From assembly GCA_963580455.1 (NCBI GenBank), contig OY756962.1, forward strand, positions 17,316,001-17,380,000: a stretch of 64,000 nt of DNA. Direction: 5' to 3'. The stretch is from Euonymus europaeus (taxonomy: Eukaryota > Streptophyta > Magnoliopsida > Celastrales > Celastraceae). This document shows, piece after piece, positions 46,360 to 57,351 of this stretch (positions within the stretch are counted from its first letter, which is position 1; each line of letters starts with the position of its first letter). The position numbers and the translations under genes were made by a program. The notes below the pieces were generated by a model that worked only from the letters and a program-made list of their open reading frames with translations, searched no databases and was not told the origin of the DNA.

Positions 46360-47560
46360 CTTTACACCCATTTCACTCCCAAAACATTATGATTTATAGG
46401 CCTAAAAGTGAGTTGCCATGTAGCATTTCTATTAATCACATCAATTTCTTCTTCCATGGCCTGGTGCCATTCCTTGCACTCACTGGCATCTTCAATTGAA
46501 TTTGGTTATACTACTGCCACATTACAACTTTCATAAACTTATGTAAGTGGCTTGGACTTCTTCACAATTTCTTCATCAATGGTGCCTTCAACACCTCCAA
46601 CATCGTTGCTTACAAAGCCAATATTAACATCAAGTGCTGGTTGAGAACATGATGACTTTAGTACTTCATTTATGTCCCAGTCCCAATATACATCTTCATC
46701 AACAACCATATCTCTACTCACATATACCTTACCCGTTTGCAAATTATATACTTTATTCCCCTTTGCATGTCCAGCATAACACATAAAGATAGATTTTTCG
46801 GCCTTGTCATCCAATTTGGACCTTTTAACTATGGGGGCATGAGTATAACAAATTGAACCCACCCTAAGATGTTTGGTTGATGACTTTAAGCCAAACCATG
46901 CTTCAATAGGTGTCATACCTTCAATAGACATTGTGGGAAGTCTATTAAGAATGTAGACTGCTATATAAACAGCCTCTGCCCAAAACATTTTGGGTAACTT
47001 CTTCTTAGAAATCATACATTTTGCCATTTTTAAGACTGTTCTATTGTTCGTTTCTGAAACTCAATTTTGCTTAGGAGAGTAAGGCATAGTCAGTTGATGC
47101 ACAACACCAACATCTTCATAGAATTCATTAAATCTAAAGGAAGTATATTCCTTCCCATTATCAGATCTTAAAATTTTAATTTTTCTCCCAACTGAGCCTC
47201 CACCATTGACTTGAACTTTTTAAACACATTGAAAACCTAAGAATTGCTGCTCAACAAATATAACCAAGTCATCCTTGTATGATGATCAATAAACAATACG
47301 AATTATCTATTGCCATTTAAAGACTTTACACTCATTGGCCAACATAAATCTGTCTGAACAAGTTCCAACTTCTCACTTGCTCTCCAACTAGAGCTTATAG
47401 GTAAGGGTTTTCCATGTAGTTTCCCCATCTAACAGGCATCACACACTGCCTTTGAATCTTCAATATTAGTCATGTCCCTTACAAAATCTTTTCTCTTGCT
47501 AACTTCAATCTTTTAATACTGAAGTGGACATACCCTTTGTTACACAACCATGTCTCATCA
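46360..47560 (-). pseudogene. copia integrase and start of reverse transcriptase (copia B)
   Basis: Minus-strand translation from the right: pre-integrase phrase CDACQMGKLHGKPLP, the integrase core (DLCWPMSVKSL, FVLFIDHHTRMTWLY) with stops, then an open stretch (47027-46539) with FWAEAVYIAVYILNRLPT, LRVGSICYTHAP and SRDMVVDEDVYWDW. Last come the early RT phrases EWHQAMEEEIDVI and VLGVKWV, where the element is cut. This lineage differs from copia A (no PQQH phrase readable, different linker). It is dead because of several stops and frameshifts. Confidence 0.82.
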
Positions 47561-48302
47561 TTTTTTACAGCATAAGAAGTGTGAACCATCAAATCACACT
47601 TCAAAGGAAAACTATTTCCTTAAATTTGAATTTTAGCCACCTCAACATCATCAGAATTCATAACTCTACAGCAATAATCCTTGAACAACAAGGAATATTC
47701 ATTTTTTATCATTTGAGCAACACTAAAAAGATTATTATGCAATCTAGGAATGTACAGAACATCATATATATATAACCTTTTCTAGTGTTTATTGCCACTG
47801 TGCCCTTCCCCTCTGATTAAACCACATCACCATTGTCCGATCTCACCTTGGTATTTATAGACATATCCAGTGAGTTGAACATTTCAATATCCTTAGCCCT
47901 ATGACTAGTGCAGCCACTATCAATGATCCAAACATTTGAAGAAGAGCTCTGTAAAGCATGTTGAGCCACAAAGAGATGGACTTCATGTGCTTGAAATAGC
48001 TCATCTATACAATTAGCTTGTTGAGTGGCTGGTTTAGTAGAAGATTGTTACTTCTGATAACAATTTTTCTCCACATGGCCCATTTTTTTTACAATTCCAG
48101 CATTGTATCTGAGGCTTTCCTTTATATCTACAATCTTTCTCTAAATGATTTGTTCTTTTGCAAGTTCCACAAGAAGGAAACTTGCCTTTCTTGTTGTTGT
48201 GTTTGATGAGAATCAATACGCCCTTTAGAGCTTTCAACAGCCTTACCCTTTCCTCATTTATTTTGACCAAACTTTTTGCCTTTCTTTGAGGTGGAACCTT
48301 AC
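47561..48302 (-). pseudogene. copia gag zinc knuckle and protease region (copia B)
   Basis: The minus strand shows CGTCKRTNHLEKDC and a second, damaged knuckle, CWNCKKNGPCGEKL (48270-48034), then the protease active site WIIDSGCTSH at about 47900-47930 and a following LYIPRLHNNLFSV stretch. Gag upstream of the knuckle is a Lys-rich linker and is joined at about 48303 to a gypsy integrase cut after its second catalytic residue. Gag's main domain is lost. Confidence 0.8.
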
Positions 48303-48960
48303 TTCAAACCTTTGTGCTTAGCCAGAACCGCGGATCCCGGTCTAACACTATAGATAATGGAACCCCATGCAATTTCACAATCTCCCTCATATAGTAGTTG
48401 CTCAAGTATTCCAATGAATTTGTCTTGTTCATTGGTAGGAAATGTGCCGAATTAGTCAATCGGTCCACAATTACCCACACCGTGTAGAATCTTTTCTGAG
48501 TCATCGGAAGTCATGTCACAAAATCCATGGCGACTCTCTCCTACTTCCATTGTTCTACCTGTAGGGGTTGAAGCAACCCCGTTGATTTCTGAAGTTCCTC
48601 CTTTACTTGTTGGCAAGTCAGACACTTCACCATATACCTAGCCACTTCAGTCTTCATCCCTTTCCACCAAAAATTTTGTTTCAAGTATTGGTACATTATT
48701 GTACCCCCCATATGCATGGCAAACCATGGATGGTGTGCCTTATTCAGGATCCCCTATTGTAACCCTTCGTCATTGGGGACTACCAATCTCCCCACATATC
48801 GCACTCCCCCATTGCTTTCGTGAATCCATCAGAAACTCTCATCAACTACATCAAATGTCAGGTCACCGTTATGAGCATCGATGACCTTCAGAACCATTTG
48901 CGGTATAGAGGTTATGCTACTCAAGAATACTTTTTCTCCTTCACTTTTCAAGTCCAAACC
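48303..48960 (-). pseudogene. integrase fragment of an old Tekay-type element (element 2)
   Basis: Read on the minus strand: the GWVR-like linker, then HDGW-type zinc-binding region remnants, CLTCQQVK-like phrases with changes, and the core start with [19 protein letters not shown] and VLDRDPRF (second catalytic Asp), where similarity ends abruptly at about 48330. The rest of integrase and the chromodomain are missing and copia B follows. Frame breaks are several. Confidence 0.82.
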
Positions 48961-50455
48961 AAACTGGTTGATTGTCTCAACAATCCCTCATTCATGTAAA
49001 CACAAACTAGCCATACCAAAACTTTTGACTTAGCGCATCTTCCACCATATTTGCTTTACCGGGATAGTATTGCAAATTGAATTTAAAGTCCTCCAAGTAC
49101 TCCATCCACCGCATTTGTCACAAATTCTACTCCTTTTGGGTGAGTACATACTTGAGGCTCTTGTGGTCTAAAAATACTTCAAATTGTTCCCTGTATAAAT
49201 AATATATCCATTGTTTCAGATAAAACACAATAACTGTATGTTTCATATCATGAACTGTATAATTTCTCTTATGTGTCTTCAATAGTCTAGTGTCGTACTC
49301 TATAACTTTTCCACAATACATCAACACAATACACTTGGTAGCCTACATATCTCTTTGGTACTTTCAACCCTAGAAGTGTTGTCAACCTCCTCTTCAGCTC
49401 CTTGAATGCCTCCTCACACTCGTTTGTCCATACAAACGATGTACCCTTCTCAGTCAACTGTGTCATAGATGCACCCACTCTAGAAAAGTCTAAAATGAAC
49501 CTTTGATAGTAGCCTGCTAACCCAAAAGAGCTTCGAATATCAGTCACATTCTTTGGTCTTAACCAATTCAAAACTGACTATACTTTTGAGTAATCCACTA
49601 AAATGCCCTCTTGAGTAATGACATGCCCTAGAAATTTTACTTTCATAGCTCAAAATTCACATTTTCTCAATTCGGCATACGATTGATTCTCCCTTAGTGT
49701 TTGTAGAACCACTCTCAAGTGTTCTTATGCTCCTCCTCCATCTTGGAATAAATCAGAATGTCATCAATGAACACTACCACAAACCTATCCAAAAAAAGTT
49801 TAAGGACCCATTGCATCAAATCCATGGACACCGCCAGACCATTGGTTAACCAAAATGGCATAACCAAGAACTCATAATGTCCGTATTGAGTCCTGAAAGC
49901 TTTCTTTTGGATATCCTCATCCTTTGTCCTCAGCTGATGATATCCCGATCTCAAATCAATCTTTGAAAAATGCTTCACACCTCTCAATTGATCGAATAAA
50001 TCATTAATTCATGGCAAAGGATACTTGTCCTTCACTGTAAAATTATTCAACTGTCGGTAGTCGATACACATCAGTAACAACCCATCTTTCTTCTTCACAA
50101 ATAACACTGGTGCTCCTTACGGGGACACACTTGGCCTTATGAACCCCAAGTCCTACAACTCTTCTAGTTGTGCCATCAACTCTTTCAACTCTATTGGAGC
50201 CATCCATTATAGAGGAATCAAAATCGGCTTCACATTCGGATGCAACTCAATTGCAAAGTCAATTTCCCTCTTTGGAGGTAATCCCGACAATTCTTCTGGA
50301 AATATGTCTATATACTCAACCACCACTTGGATCGGTGTAATGAAATCACCCTTAGGTGCCCAAGTCACCAAACTCGCCATCCCACAATCTTGGTATGAAC
50401 GATTTTTCAAGAAATGTGGACAACGAATCACCTTTGATCCCTTCAACTGTATCAC
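48961..50455 (-). pseudogene. reverse transcriptase and RNase H of Tekay-type element 2
   Basis: Minus-strand pieces in order: IFPEELSGLPPKREIDF (50455 down), [22 protein letters not shown], the active site [15 protein letters not shown] (49987-49715), VTDIRSSFGLAGYYQRFI (49571 down) and RNase H pieces (DHKSLKYVLTQKE, 49327-49127). Stops and shifts separate them. It is more diverged from element 1 than element 3 is, so it looks older. Confidence 0.88.
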
Positions 50456-50458
50456 TCC

Positions 50459-50780
50459 TCACTCGGGTATTCTAAGTGTTATCTTTATCTCCCAAAAATA
50501 TAGTAATATGTGATATTTTTTCAACCAATCAACTCCAAGGATCACATCGAACTCCTTGAAGTCCATCACGTAAAAATTGGCCTTTAAGACCACTTCCCTA
50601 AATCTACACTCAAAACCAAAAGCTATCCTATCCAATGGAGTAAAGTACCCTATCAGCGAAGCGACCGTAAACATGCGCCATATTGGCAAAATTTCTAGCC
50701 CAAGTGATCATGCAAAAGTACTAGTGATAAATTATGCGGTTGCCCCATAATCAAACAACAATCTTGCCAAACAATTCGAA
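50459..50780 (-). pseudogene. protease region of Tekay-type element 2
   Basis: The minus-strand open piece 50689-50459 has VASLIGYFTPLDRIAFG and FDVILGVDWLKKYH, matching the second half of element 1's protease. The active-site part upstream (FDYGATA-like at about 50730) has lost its DSGA motif. Confidence 0.82.
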
Positions 50781-50979
50781 ACTAAAAAGTACCTCCGATG
50801 AAGTTCAGACGCTCTGGCACCTCCTGGTGTCCCATAGAAAACATCCTCGTCCAAGTAGTAGTCAATTGTGGCTGTGGAGTCTGCTGCTGCTACTGCCTAG
50901 AGCTACCGCGCCCTCTTCCCTTAACTGGAACAGTAGTTGAGAGAGCTAGAGCCGATGTTGGAGCTGGCGATCCCTGTGT

Positions 50980-52490
50980 ATGAGACTGTTATGCTCCTTT
51001 ACTACTCTATAAGTACGCACTCTTGTTGTGGTCAATCTTCCCACACCCAAAGCACTTGATCCCCGTAGATCGACACTAATTTTGCTTGTGCTCCCCATTC
51101 CCACACTTGTAACAAGTCACCTTCCCCTAGCATGTCTTTGCACTCTTACACTAATCTCCCTTCTACTAGTAGGAGTCGGTCCTCTACCATTTGTTACTAC
51201 TTTCTCAACCACCATTGGTACCCACAAAAGTCAATAAACTCTTCTGAACTTCCTCTCTCTCGCTCTGTTCAAACTTCAGTTCCATCTCCTTTGTCTCAGC
51301 ATACTTCTGCACCTGAGTAGCCAACACCATTCTACCAAGGATTGGAAGTAATCCACATCCATATCTCATGGCTTTACTCTCATCGGTTGGAGCAAACTGC
51401 TTCCCAAACCGATACAACATATCAAATTGCTTGGTGTACTGCGCCACCGTCATCTTTGATGTCTGTATAAGCTCTAAAAATTTCTTGGCCTTCTCCATCT
51501 GAAAATTCCTATGAACAAATTTTTGCTTGAATAAATCTTCAAATGACAAACATGTGAGATCATTCTTCCTCTCCTCTAATGCATTCCACCACTCATGTGC
51601 CGTCCCACTAAGGTAAAAGCATACTAGCCTCACCTACCTACTGTCGGGGATCTCTAACGTGTCAAATCTGATGCTCATTTGTTTCAACCAATGTTGTAAA
51701 AGAACAAGATAAGAAGTTTCAAAGTTTTGTAGACCCACATTGATAGAATCACAAATCGAAGGGTAAAACATTTTTATAAAAGGCAGCAGAAGGATACACC
51801 TATCTGTCATATTTTTGGGTTAAAAGCACTTGCAACTCAGCCTAATAGTCTTTTTTGTTGGGTTGGGTTAAAAGCATTAATTGCTTGGCCCTTATTTATA
51901 TTTGTTGGATAAAAAATGATTGAGTGCCCTGTAGCTGTACGGGGCCTTGATGAAGGTTGACTGGGCAAGTTTGACTGAACAGTTGGATGGATTAGTGGGA
52001 AATCGAGTCGGTGACTCCCGACTAGCGCCTAATCGGTCGACTAGCCAGTTTTCTAAAACATTGATTTCAACCATTCCTCAACTTCAGTCCTCTCTCCATT
52101 TCCAGAGAATGTGGGAGAAGTAGTTCTCCTTAGCTGATCCACCTCAAAGACGCCCCTACTCTGCCTTTGGTATGCCTCCACCTCAACACCCGCACCTAAT
52201 ATAGGAAGAGGTGTAGGTGTAGGTTCTTTTGTATGAACATCCGAAGCTCTAACCACCTGTGACTTAACCACTTGTACAAAGTTCATCACAATTCCCGTCA
52301 GCTCCTGTAAAGTCATATGTGGTAGCTCGGTTGCGGTATTGGGTGTCACGGTCACTCCCTCGGTCCCGGCTACCTGTCCTGGTGGAACCTCTGGGATTCT
52401 CTTTATATCCCCCTCGGGCACAGATTCCTAAGTGCTCGATACTCTCCTAGAAGCGTGCGTTTCTCTAACACTACGGCCCTTACACCGGCC
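50980..52490 (-). pseudogene. gag of Tekay-type element 2, interrupted by a MULE-like insertion
   Basis: The N-terminal part (52421-52075) reads EVPPGQVAGTEGVTVTPNT, MTLQELTGIVMNFVQVV and VDQLRRTTSPTFSGNGE, and the core continues at 51690 with RFDTLEIPDSR, SGTAHEWW and YTKQFDMLYRFGKQFAPT. Between them lies a 374-bp insertion with a 9-bp duplicate. The zinc knuckles near 51020-51125 are damaged (second Cys pair lost). It preserves Gln at the position of element 1's stop at 20434. Confidence 0.87.
51691..52064. mobile_element. 374-bp MULE-like insertion in gag of element 2
   Basis: A perfect 9-bp duplicate, tttcaacca, is at 51682-51690 and 52065-52073. Its ends are weakly inverted: atgttgtaaaagaac at the left against the reverse complement tcaatgttttagaaaac at the right. 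Near the right end is a ctagcgcctaatcggtcgac segment. It splits the gag reading frame precisely; the flanking codons align with element 1. It has no coding content. Confidence 0.8.
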
Positions 52491-52495
52491 TCTTC

Positions 52496-54529
52496 TGTGA
52501 AACCCCGACCCAAAAATTTAAGTTTGAGTCAAATTACGAATGATCCGTGAGGTACAGAATCAAGGAAAAACGGTTTTGAGCTGGGTTCGGTAAATGGGCC
52601 ACATCTTTTTGTATACATGTCTGTTTCAGGCCCATAATATATCAAATCGAAGCTTAGACCGAGCCGGAATTAACTATGTAAGAAAAACAGGAAAAAAATA
52701 ATATGGCAGAGTCAAATGCCCTTCCAGCGCTCGAGCGCTTAAAGGGCCCTCGAATCTGCCTAGCAAGTCTTTATACCCTAAAATCAGAACATTTCACCGG
52801 ATTTTCTGGTTTCTTCTCGTCTAGAGAGAGATAGAGAGAGAGAGAATGGAAGAGAGATAAGGTGATTTCGACAAGAACTTGGCTTGATTCTTGAGTATTT
52901 ATGATCATTGAAGTGAGTTAGTGAAGATTCAAGCTTGATTCAAGAGTTTTGGTAAGTTTTCTCACTTTTGGTAAAAGTTATATTTTTGTAGATCTTGTTA
53001 GATTCTTTTGGAATTGGTTTCTATGGTTTAGATATGTTGATTTAGGCTTGATTTTGTACATATATCTAGGTTTGTTTGTGATTTTGGAGCAAGGGTTTGA
53101 CTGGGCTAAGATTGAAGATTCTAGGGGAAAAAATTCTAGAGAGAGAAAGTAAGTTTCTCTTGATTGTTTGTTTAATTCGTTATTGATATAATATATGAGA
53201 TGTTTGGATGATTAAACGAGTACGACATTGTGTAAATTGTTAGGTTTGGTGAAACGGGGTTCAAAATCCTAATTGTGGGATTATTGGTAAATTGCTCAAC
53301 ACTAGGTAGGAGATTTTCAACCATTCTTTCTATCGTTCGTTCTCAATATTTTAAAGAGCATTTCTATTCTTGATTGGTCATTTTATTTGTGTTTCTGCCT
53401 TAATTGCTTCTAAGGGGAAACAAACCTTTCTTGTGGAATATAGTTGATTCTTGTTGTTGCATGACCAGATTGTGTGTGTTCCATCACCTATGGGCACGAT
53501 CTGATTTCCGTTCATGCATCATGGTAGTTATGTATATATATATGTAGGATGTTATGCATTAGAGTTGCATTGGGGACCGGGTATGGACTCGGGGCTCCTT
53601 AGGATTCTTGAAAGCTACTTGGAGTGATGATGAGGTGATGAGAGTTACCACCAAGTCATGGGATCTCCAAGTAGGATAACGCACTAGTGGTAGGGTTAAT
53701 GAGGAAGCTTGCCTGGAATGGTGTGGGCATGATAGGTTCACGCAACCGGGTAATCCATGAGCGTTTGATGTTGGGGAGCTTGCTCCTATTCAATATTACA
53801 TGGATAGTGACCATAATATTGATCAGTTGATGTGGTGAGCTCGCTCACGTTCGGTATTACATGGAACGAGCCATGGTAACGATGAGGTTTGCTCATTGAG
53901 GGGATTGCCCGGATTGATGTTTTATATGATTGTTGAGTATACGTGCATGTAGTAGATTTCATATTGCTGCATAACCTATTGTTCGGATTCGGCCTTTAAA
54001 CGTTTTATACTCTTAACCCTACTGAGCTTCTTGCTCACTCTCTACTTTCTATTCCTTCCCATAGGAGATACTAGTACAGGTACCGGTGGAGCGGATCAGT
54101 GAGGGTGGGATGTGACATGGATGGCCCTGGGTATGATGTGGGTGTTAGAGATGTACTCTAGCTCGTATTTTGTTTATGATGTATTGATGTTTGTTCATAA
54201 TATTGTTATAACCAATTGGCACTAGAGGGTGTATGCATGATGTATGCTGAGTATTGATTTTTGGTTATATGATATTATGAACTTGATGTTATGATTATTA
54301 CTATCAGTTTGTGCATGCTGGTAGTGGATGGCCTGAGGCCCCTAGGATCAGGATTGCATCTGTTTGAGGCCTGAGGCCTAGCTAGGTTATTGATGTGATT
54401 GTTGAATATTTGGAGCGTGTTCTGATACAGGTGGGCATTCGCTGAATTTTCGGTTTGCCGGATGATCACATTAGTAGCCTAGGACGGTGCCAGAGGGCAC
54501 CCGTGGCGTGCCTGGATCGGGGTGCCACA
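52496..54529 (+). mobile_element. 5' LTR of Tekay-type element 3
   Basis: TGTGAAACCCCGACCC...GATCGGGGTGCCACA, 2034 bp. It carries the cagcgctcgagcgc module at about 52722-52745, which the 3' LTR lacks through a deletion of about 115 bp. The following primer site (tttgttatttgagc) is badly changed from the Met type. Confidence 0.88.
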
Positions 54530-54608
54530 GTTTGTTATTTGAGCAAGGTTTGGTTTTATATGTAGGATTGGGGTTGGGTCCTAGATGTATGATATTGTAA
54601 TCTAGGCC

Positions 54609-55739
54609 ATGTCACAACCGCTGCTGATCCGGTATGTTTTCTTATCCCTAGTAATTCCTCTGTTGAGTTGTGTGTTAAATGGTATGGTCTGTTTGCCATG
54701 TAGACAAATACCCGTAGAACTACCAGGTCCGAGAGTTGGACTGAGGTACCTCGTGGCAGAGGCCGACGGGGAGTTGAGGTTGGGTTATCATCAGTTGAGG
54801 ATTAAGGATGGGGATATCCAGAAGACGGCGTTTAGAACTCGTTATGGGCATTATGAGTTCCTTGTGATGCCGTTTGGGTTGACAAATGCCCCAGCGGTGT
54901 TCATGGACCTAATGCAAAAGGTTCTTAGACCATTTTTGGATAAGTTTGTGGTGGTGTATATTGATGACATTCTGATTTATTCTCCTACGGAGGAAGTGCA
55001 TGAGGAACACTCGAGAGTGGTGTTACAGGCGTTGAGGGAAAATCAACTATATGCTAAATTGAGTAAGTGTGAATTTTGGGCCACGGAAGTGAAGTTCCTA
55101 GGTCATGTCATCACTCAAGGAGGAATAGCGGTTGAGTACTCCAAGGTTGAGTCGGTTTTGAATTGGGAGAGACCGAAGAATCTGACTGAGATCCAGAGTT
55201 TCCTAGGATTGGCGGGTTACTATCGGAGATTTATTGAGGATTTTTCGAGAGTTTCTTCGCCAATGATGCAGCTTACAAAGAAGGGCACCCCGTTTCTGTG
55301 GACTGATGAGTGTGAGGCCGCATTTGAGGAGTTGAAGAAGTGGTTGACAACACCTCCAGTGTTAGTGGTTTCGGAAAGGAAGGTAGGCTACCAGGTGTAT
55401 TGCGATGCGTCTGGAGTCGGTTTAGGTTGTGTGTTGATGCAACGGGGCCGAGTGATAGAGTATGGTTCAAGGTTGCTCAAGAGACATGAGAGAAATTATC
55501 CGGTGCATGATTTGGAGTTAGCGGCAGTGGTGTTTGCACTTAAGCAATGGAGGTATTATCTTTACGGAGAGAGATTTGAAGTGTTCTCGGATCACAAGAG
55601 CCTCAAGTATCTATTCACCCAAAGAGAATTGAATTTGCGTCAAAAGAGGTGGGTGGAATACGTGGAGGACTTCGACTTCAATTTGCAATACCATCCCGGT
55701 AAAGCAAATGTACTCGCGGACGCGTTGAGTAGGAAGTAG
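54609..55739 (+). pseudogene. gag-RT fusion frame and RNase H of element 3
   Basis: An open frame of 376 codons begins at the short upstream ATG, reads through the intron-like segment and, after the deletion junction near 54776, enters RT in frame at [17 protein letters not shown]. It then has the active site [10 protein letters not shown] and a complete RNase H ([44 protein letters not shown]), ending at TAG 55737. RT lacks its finger region, so activity is unlikely. The continuous frame may be chance. Confidence 0.85.
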
Positions 55740-57351
55740 AAGATTGCTAGTCTATTCATGCATGAGTGGGGAATTTTGGAGACAATCAATGAGTTTGGAT
55801 TAGAGTTGAAGAGTCAAGGGGAAAAGATGTATTTGTGTTCTATAACTTCGAGACCGAAGATGGTTCAGATGGTTATAGATGCACAGAATGGAGATCATAC
55901 CTTCGATGTGATTGATGAGAGTCTTGGATGGGTTCGAGGGAATTATGGTGGAGTATGATATGTGGGAAGGTTAGTGGTTCCCGAAGATGATGAGTTGAGA
56001 GAAGAAATTCTGAAAGGGGCACACCATTCTTGGTTTTCCATGGATCCTGGGGGTACGAAGATGTACCGAGATTTGAAGTAGAGTTTCTGGTGGAGGGGCA
56101 TGAAGGCCGATGTTGCTAGATTTGTGACGAAGTTTTTTACTTGTCTGCAAGTGAAGGTAGAGCATCAGAGACCAGCTGGATTGTTGCAACCCTTACCGGT
56201 AACACAATGGAAGTGGGAGAGGATCACTATGGACTTTGTGACAGCATTCCTAATGACTCAGAGACGGCATGACACAGTTTGGGTGATAGTGGACAGATTG
56301 ACCAAATCTACACACTTCTTACCCATGAACAAAACGGATTCATTGGAGACCTTGAGTGCGATGTATGTCAAAGAGATTGTGAGACTTCATGAAATTCCAT
56401 TAGCTATTGTGTTGGACCGAGACCCGCGGTTCACAGGTAGATTCTGGAGTAGTTTACAGGAGGCATTGGGAACGAAGTTGGATTTCTCTACAGCTTATCA
56501 TCCTCAGAGTGATGGGCAGAGTGAGAGAACCATACAGATTTTAGAAGATATGCTATGGGCATGTGTAGTTGACTTTGGAGGAAGTTGGGATCTGTACTTA
56601 CATTTGGCAGAGTTTGTGTATAACAACTCTTTCCAGAGTAGTATCGGAATGGCACCTTACGAGGCGCTCTACGGGAGGCCTTGTAGGTCGCCTTTGTGTT
56701 GGGCAGAGGTTGGTGAGAAAGTTGTTTCAGGACCGAAGATGGTCAAAGAAGCACGGGAGAGAGTTGATCACCGTGCATAGCCGACAGAAGTCTTATGCTG
56801 ACCGAAGGAGGAGACCTTTGGAGTTCGCTGTAGGCGATAAGGTTTTCTTGAAGGTTAGTCCAAGACGGGGAATTCAGAGGTATAGTAAGCATGGGAAGTT
56901 GGCACCGAGATTTGTGGTGGCACTTGAGATTCTTGAAGCGGTTGGACCGGTGGCGTACCGTTTGGCACTTCCACCGAAGCTTGAGAAGGTTCCCAATGTA
57001 TTCCATGTATCAATGTTTCGGAAATATGAGTCGGATCCGTCGCATGTGATAGATTGGACTACGTTGGAAGTTGAGGAAGATGGGAGCTACACTCTTCAAC
57101 TGGTGAAGATTCTAGACCGATAGAACAAGGTCACGAGGTCAAGTGTGATTCCATTAGTAAAAGTGATGTGGATGTACCACGGAGTTGAAGAAACAACTTG
57201 GGAGTTGGAATCCGGAATGAAAGAGAAGTACCCGGAGTTGTTCGTTGATTCAGGTAGGTGTGCAGTTAAATTTCGAGAAAAAATTTCTTTAAAGAGGGGA
57301 GGATGTGAAACCCCGACCCAAAAATTTAAGTTTGAGTCAAATTACGGATGA
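55740..57351 (+). pseudogene. integrase and chromodomain of element 3
   Basis: Same frame as the preceding RNase H, with stops at 55737, 55956 and 56079. The zinc region is damaged (the CLTC motif is FFTC), then TMDFVTAF (first D), [12 protein letters not shown] (second D) and [13 protein letters not shown] (E). A small deletion at about 56755-56775 shifts the frame; SRQKSYADRRRRPLEF, VFHVSMFRKY and the chromodomain-like VKVMWMYHGVEETTWELE follow, with a TAG at 57121 in place of Gln. The last frame runs into the 3' LTR. Confidence 0.88.

Noticed and set aside
54609..55739. An active, domesticated RT/RNase H gene
   Set aside because: The 376-codon frame lacks the first part of RT, reads through an intron-like leader and is followed by decayed integrase; no sign of selection can be shown from one copy.
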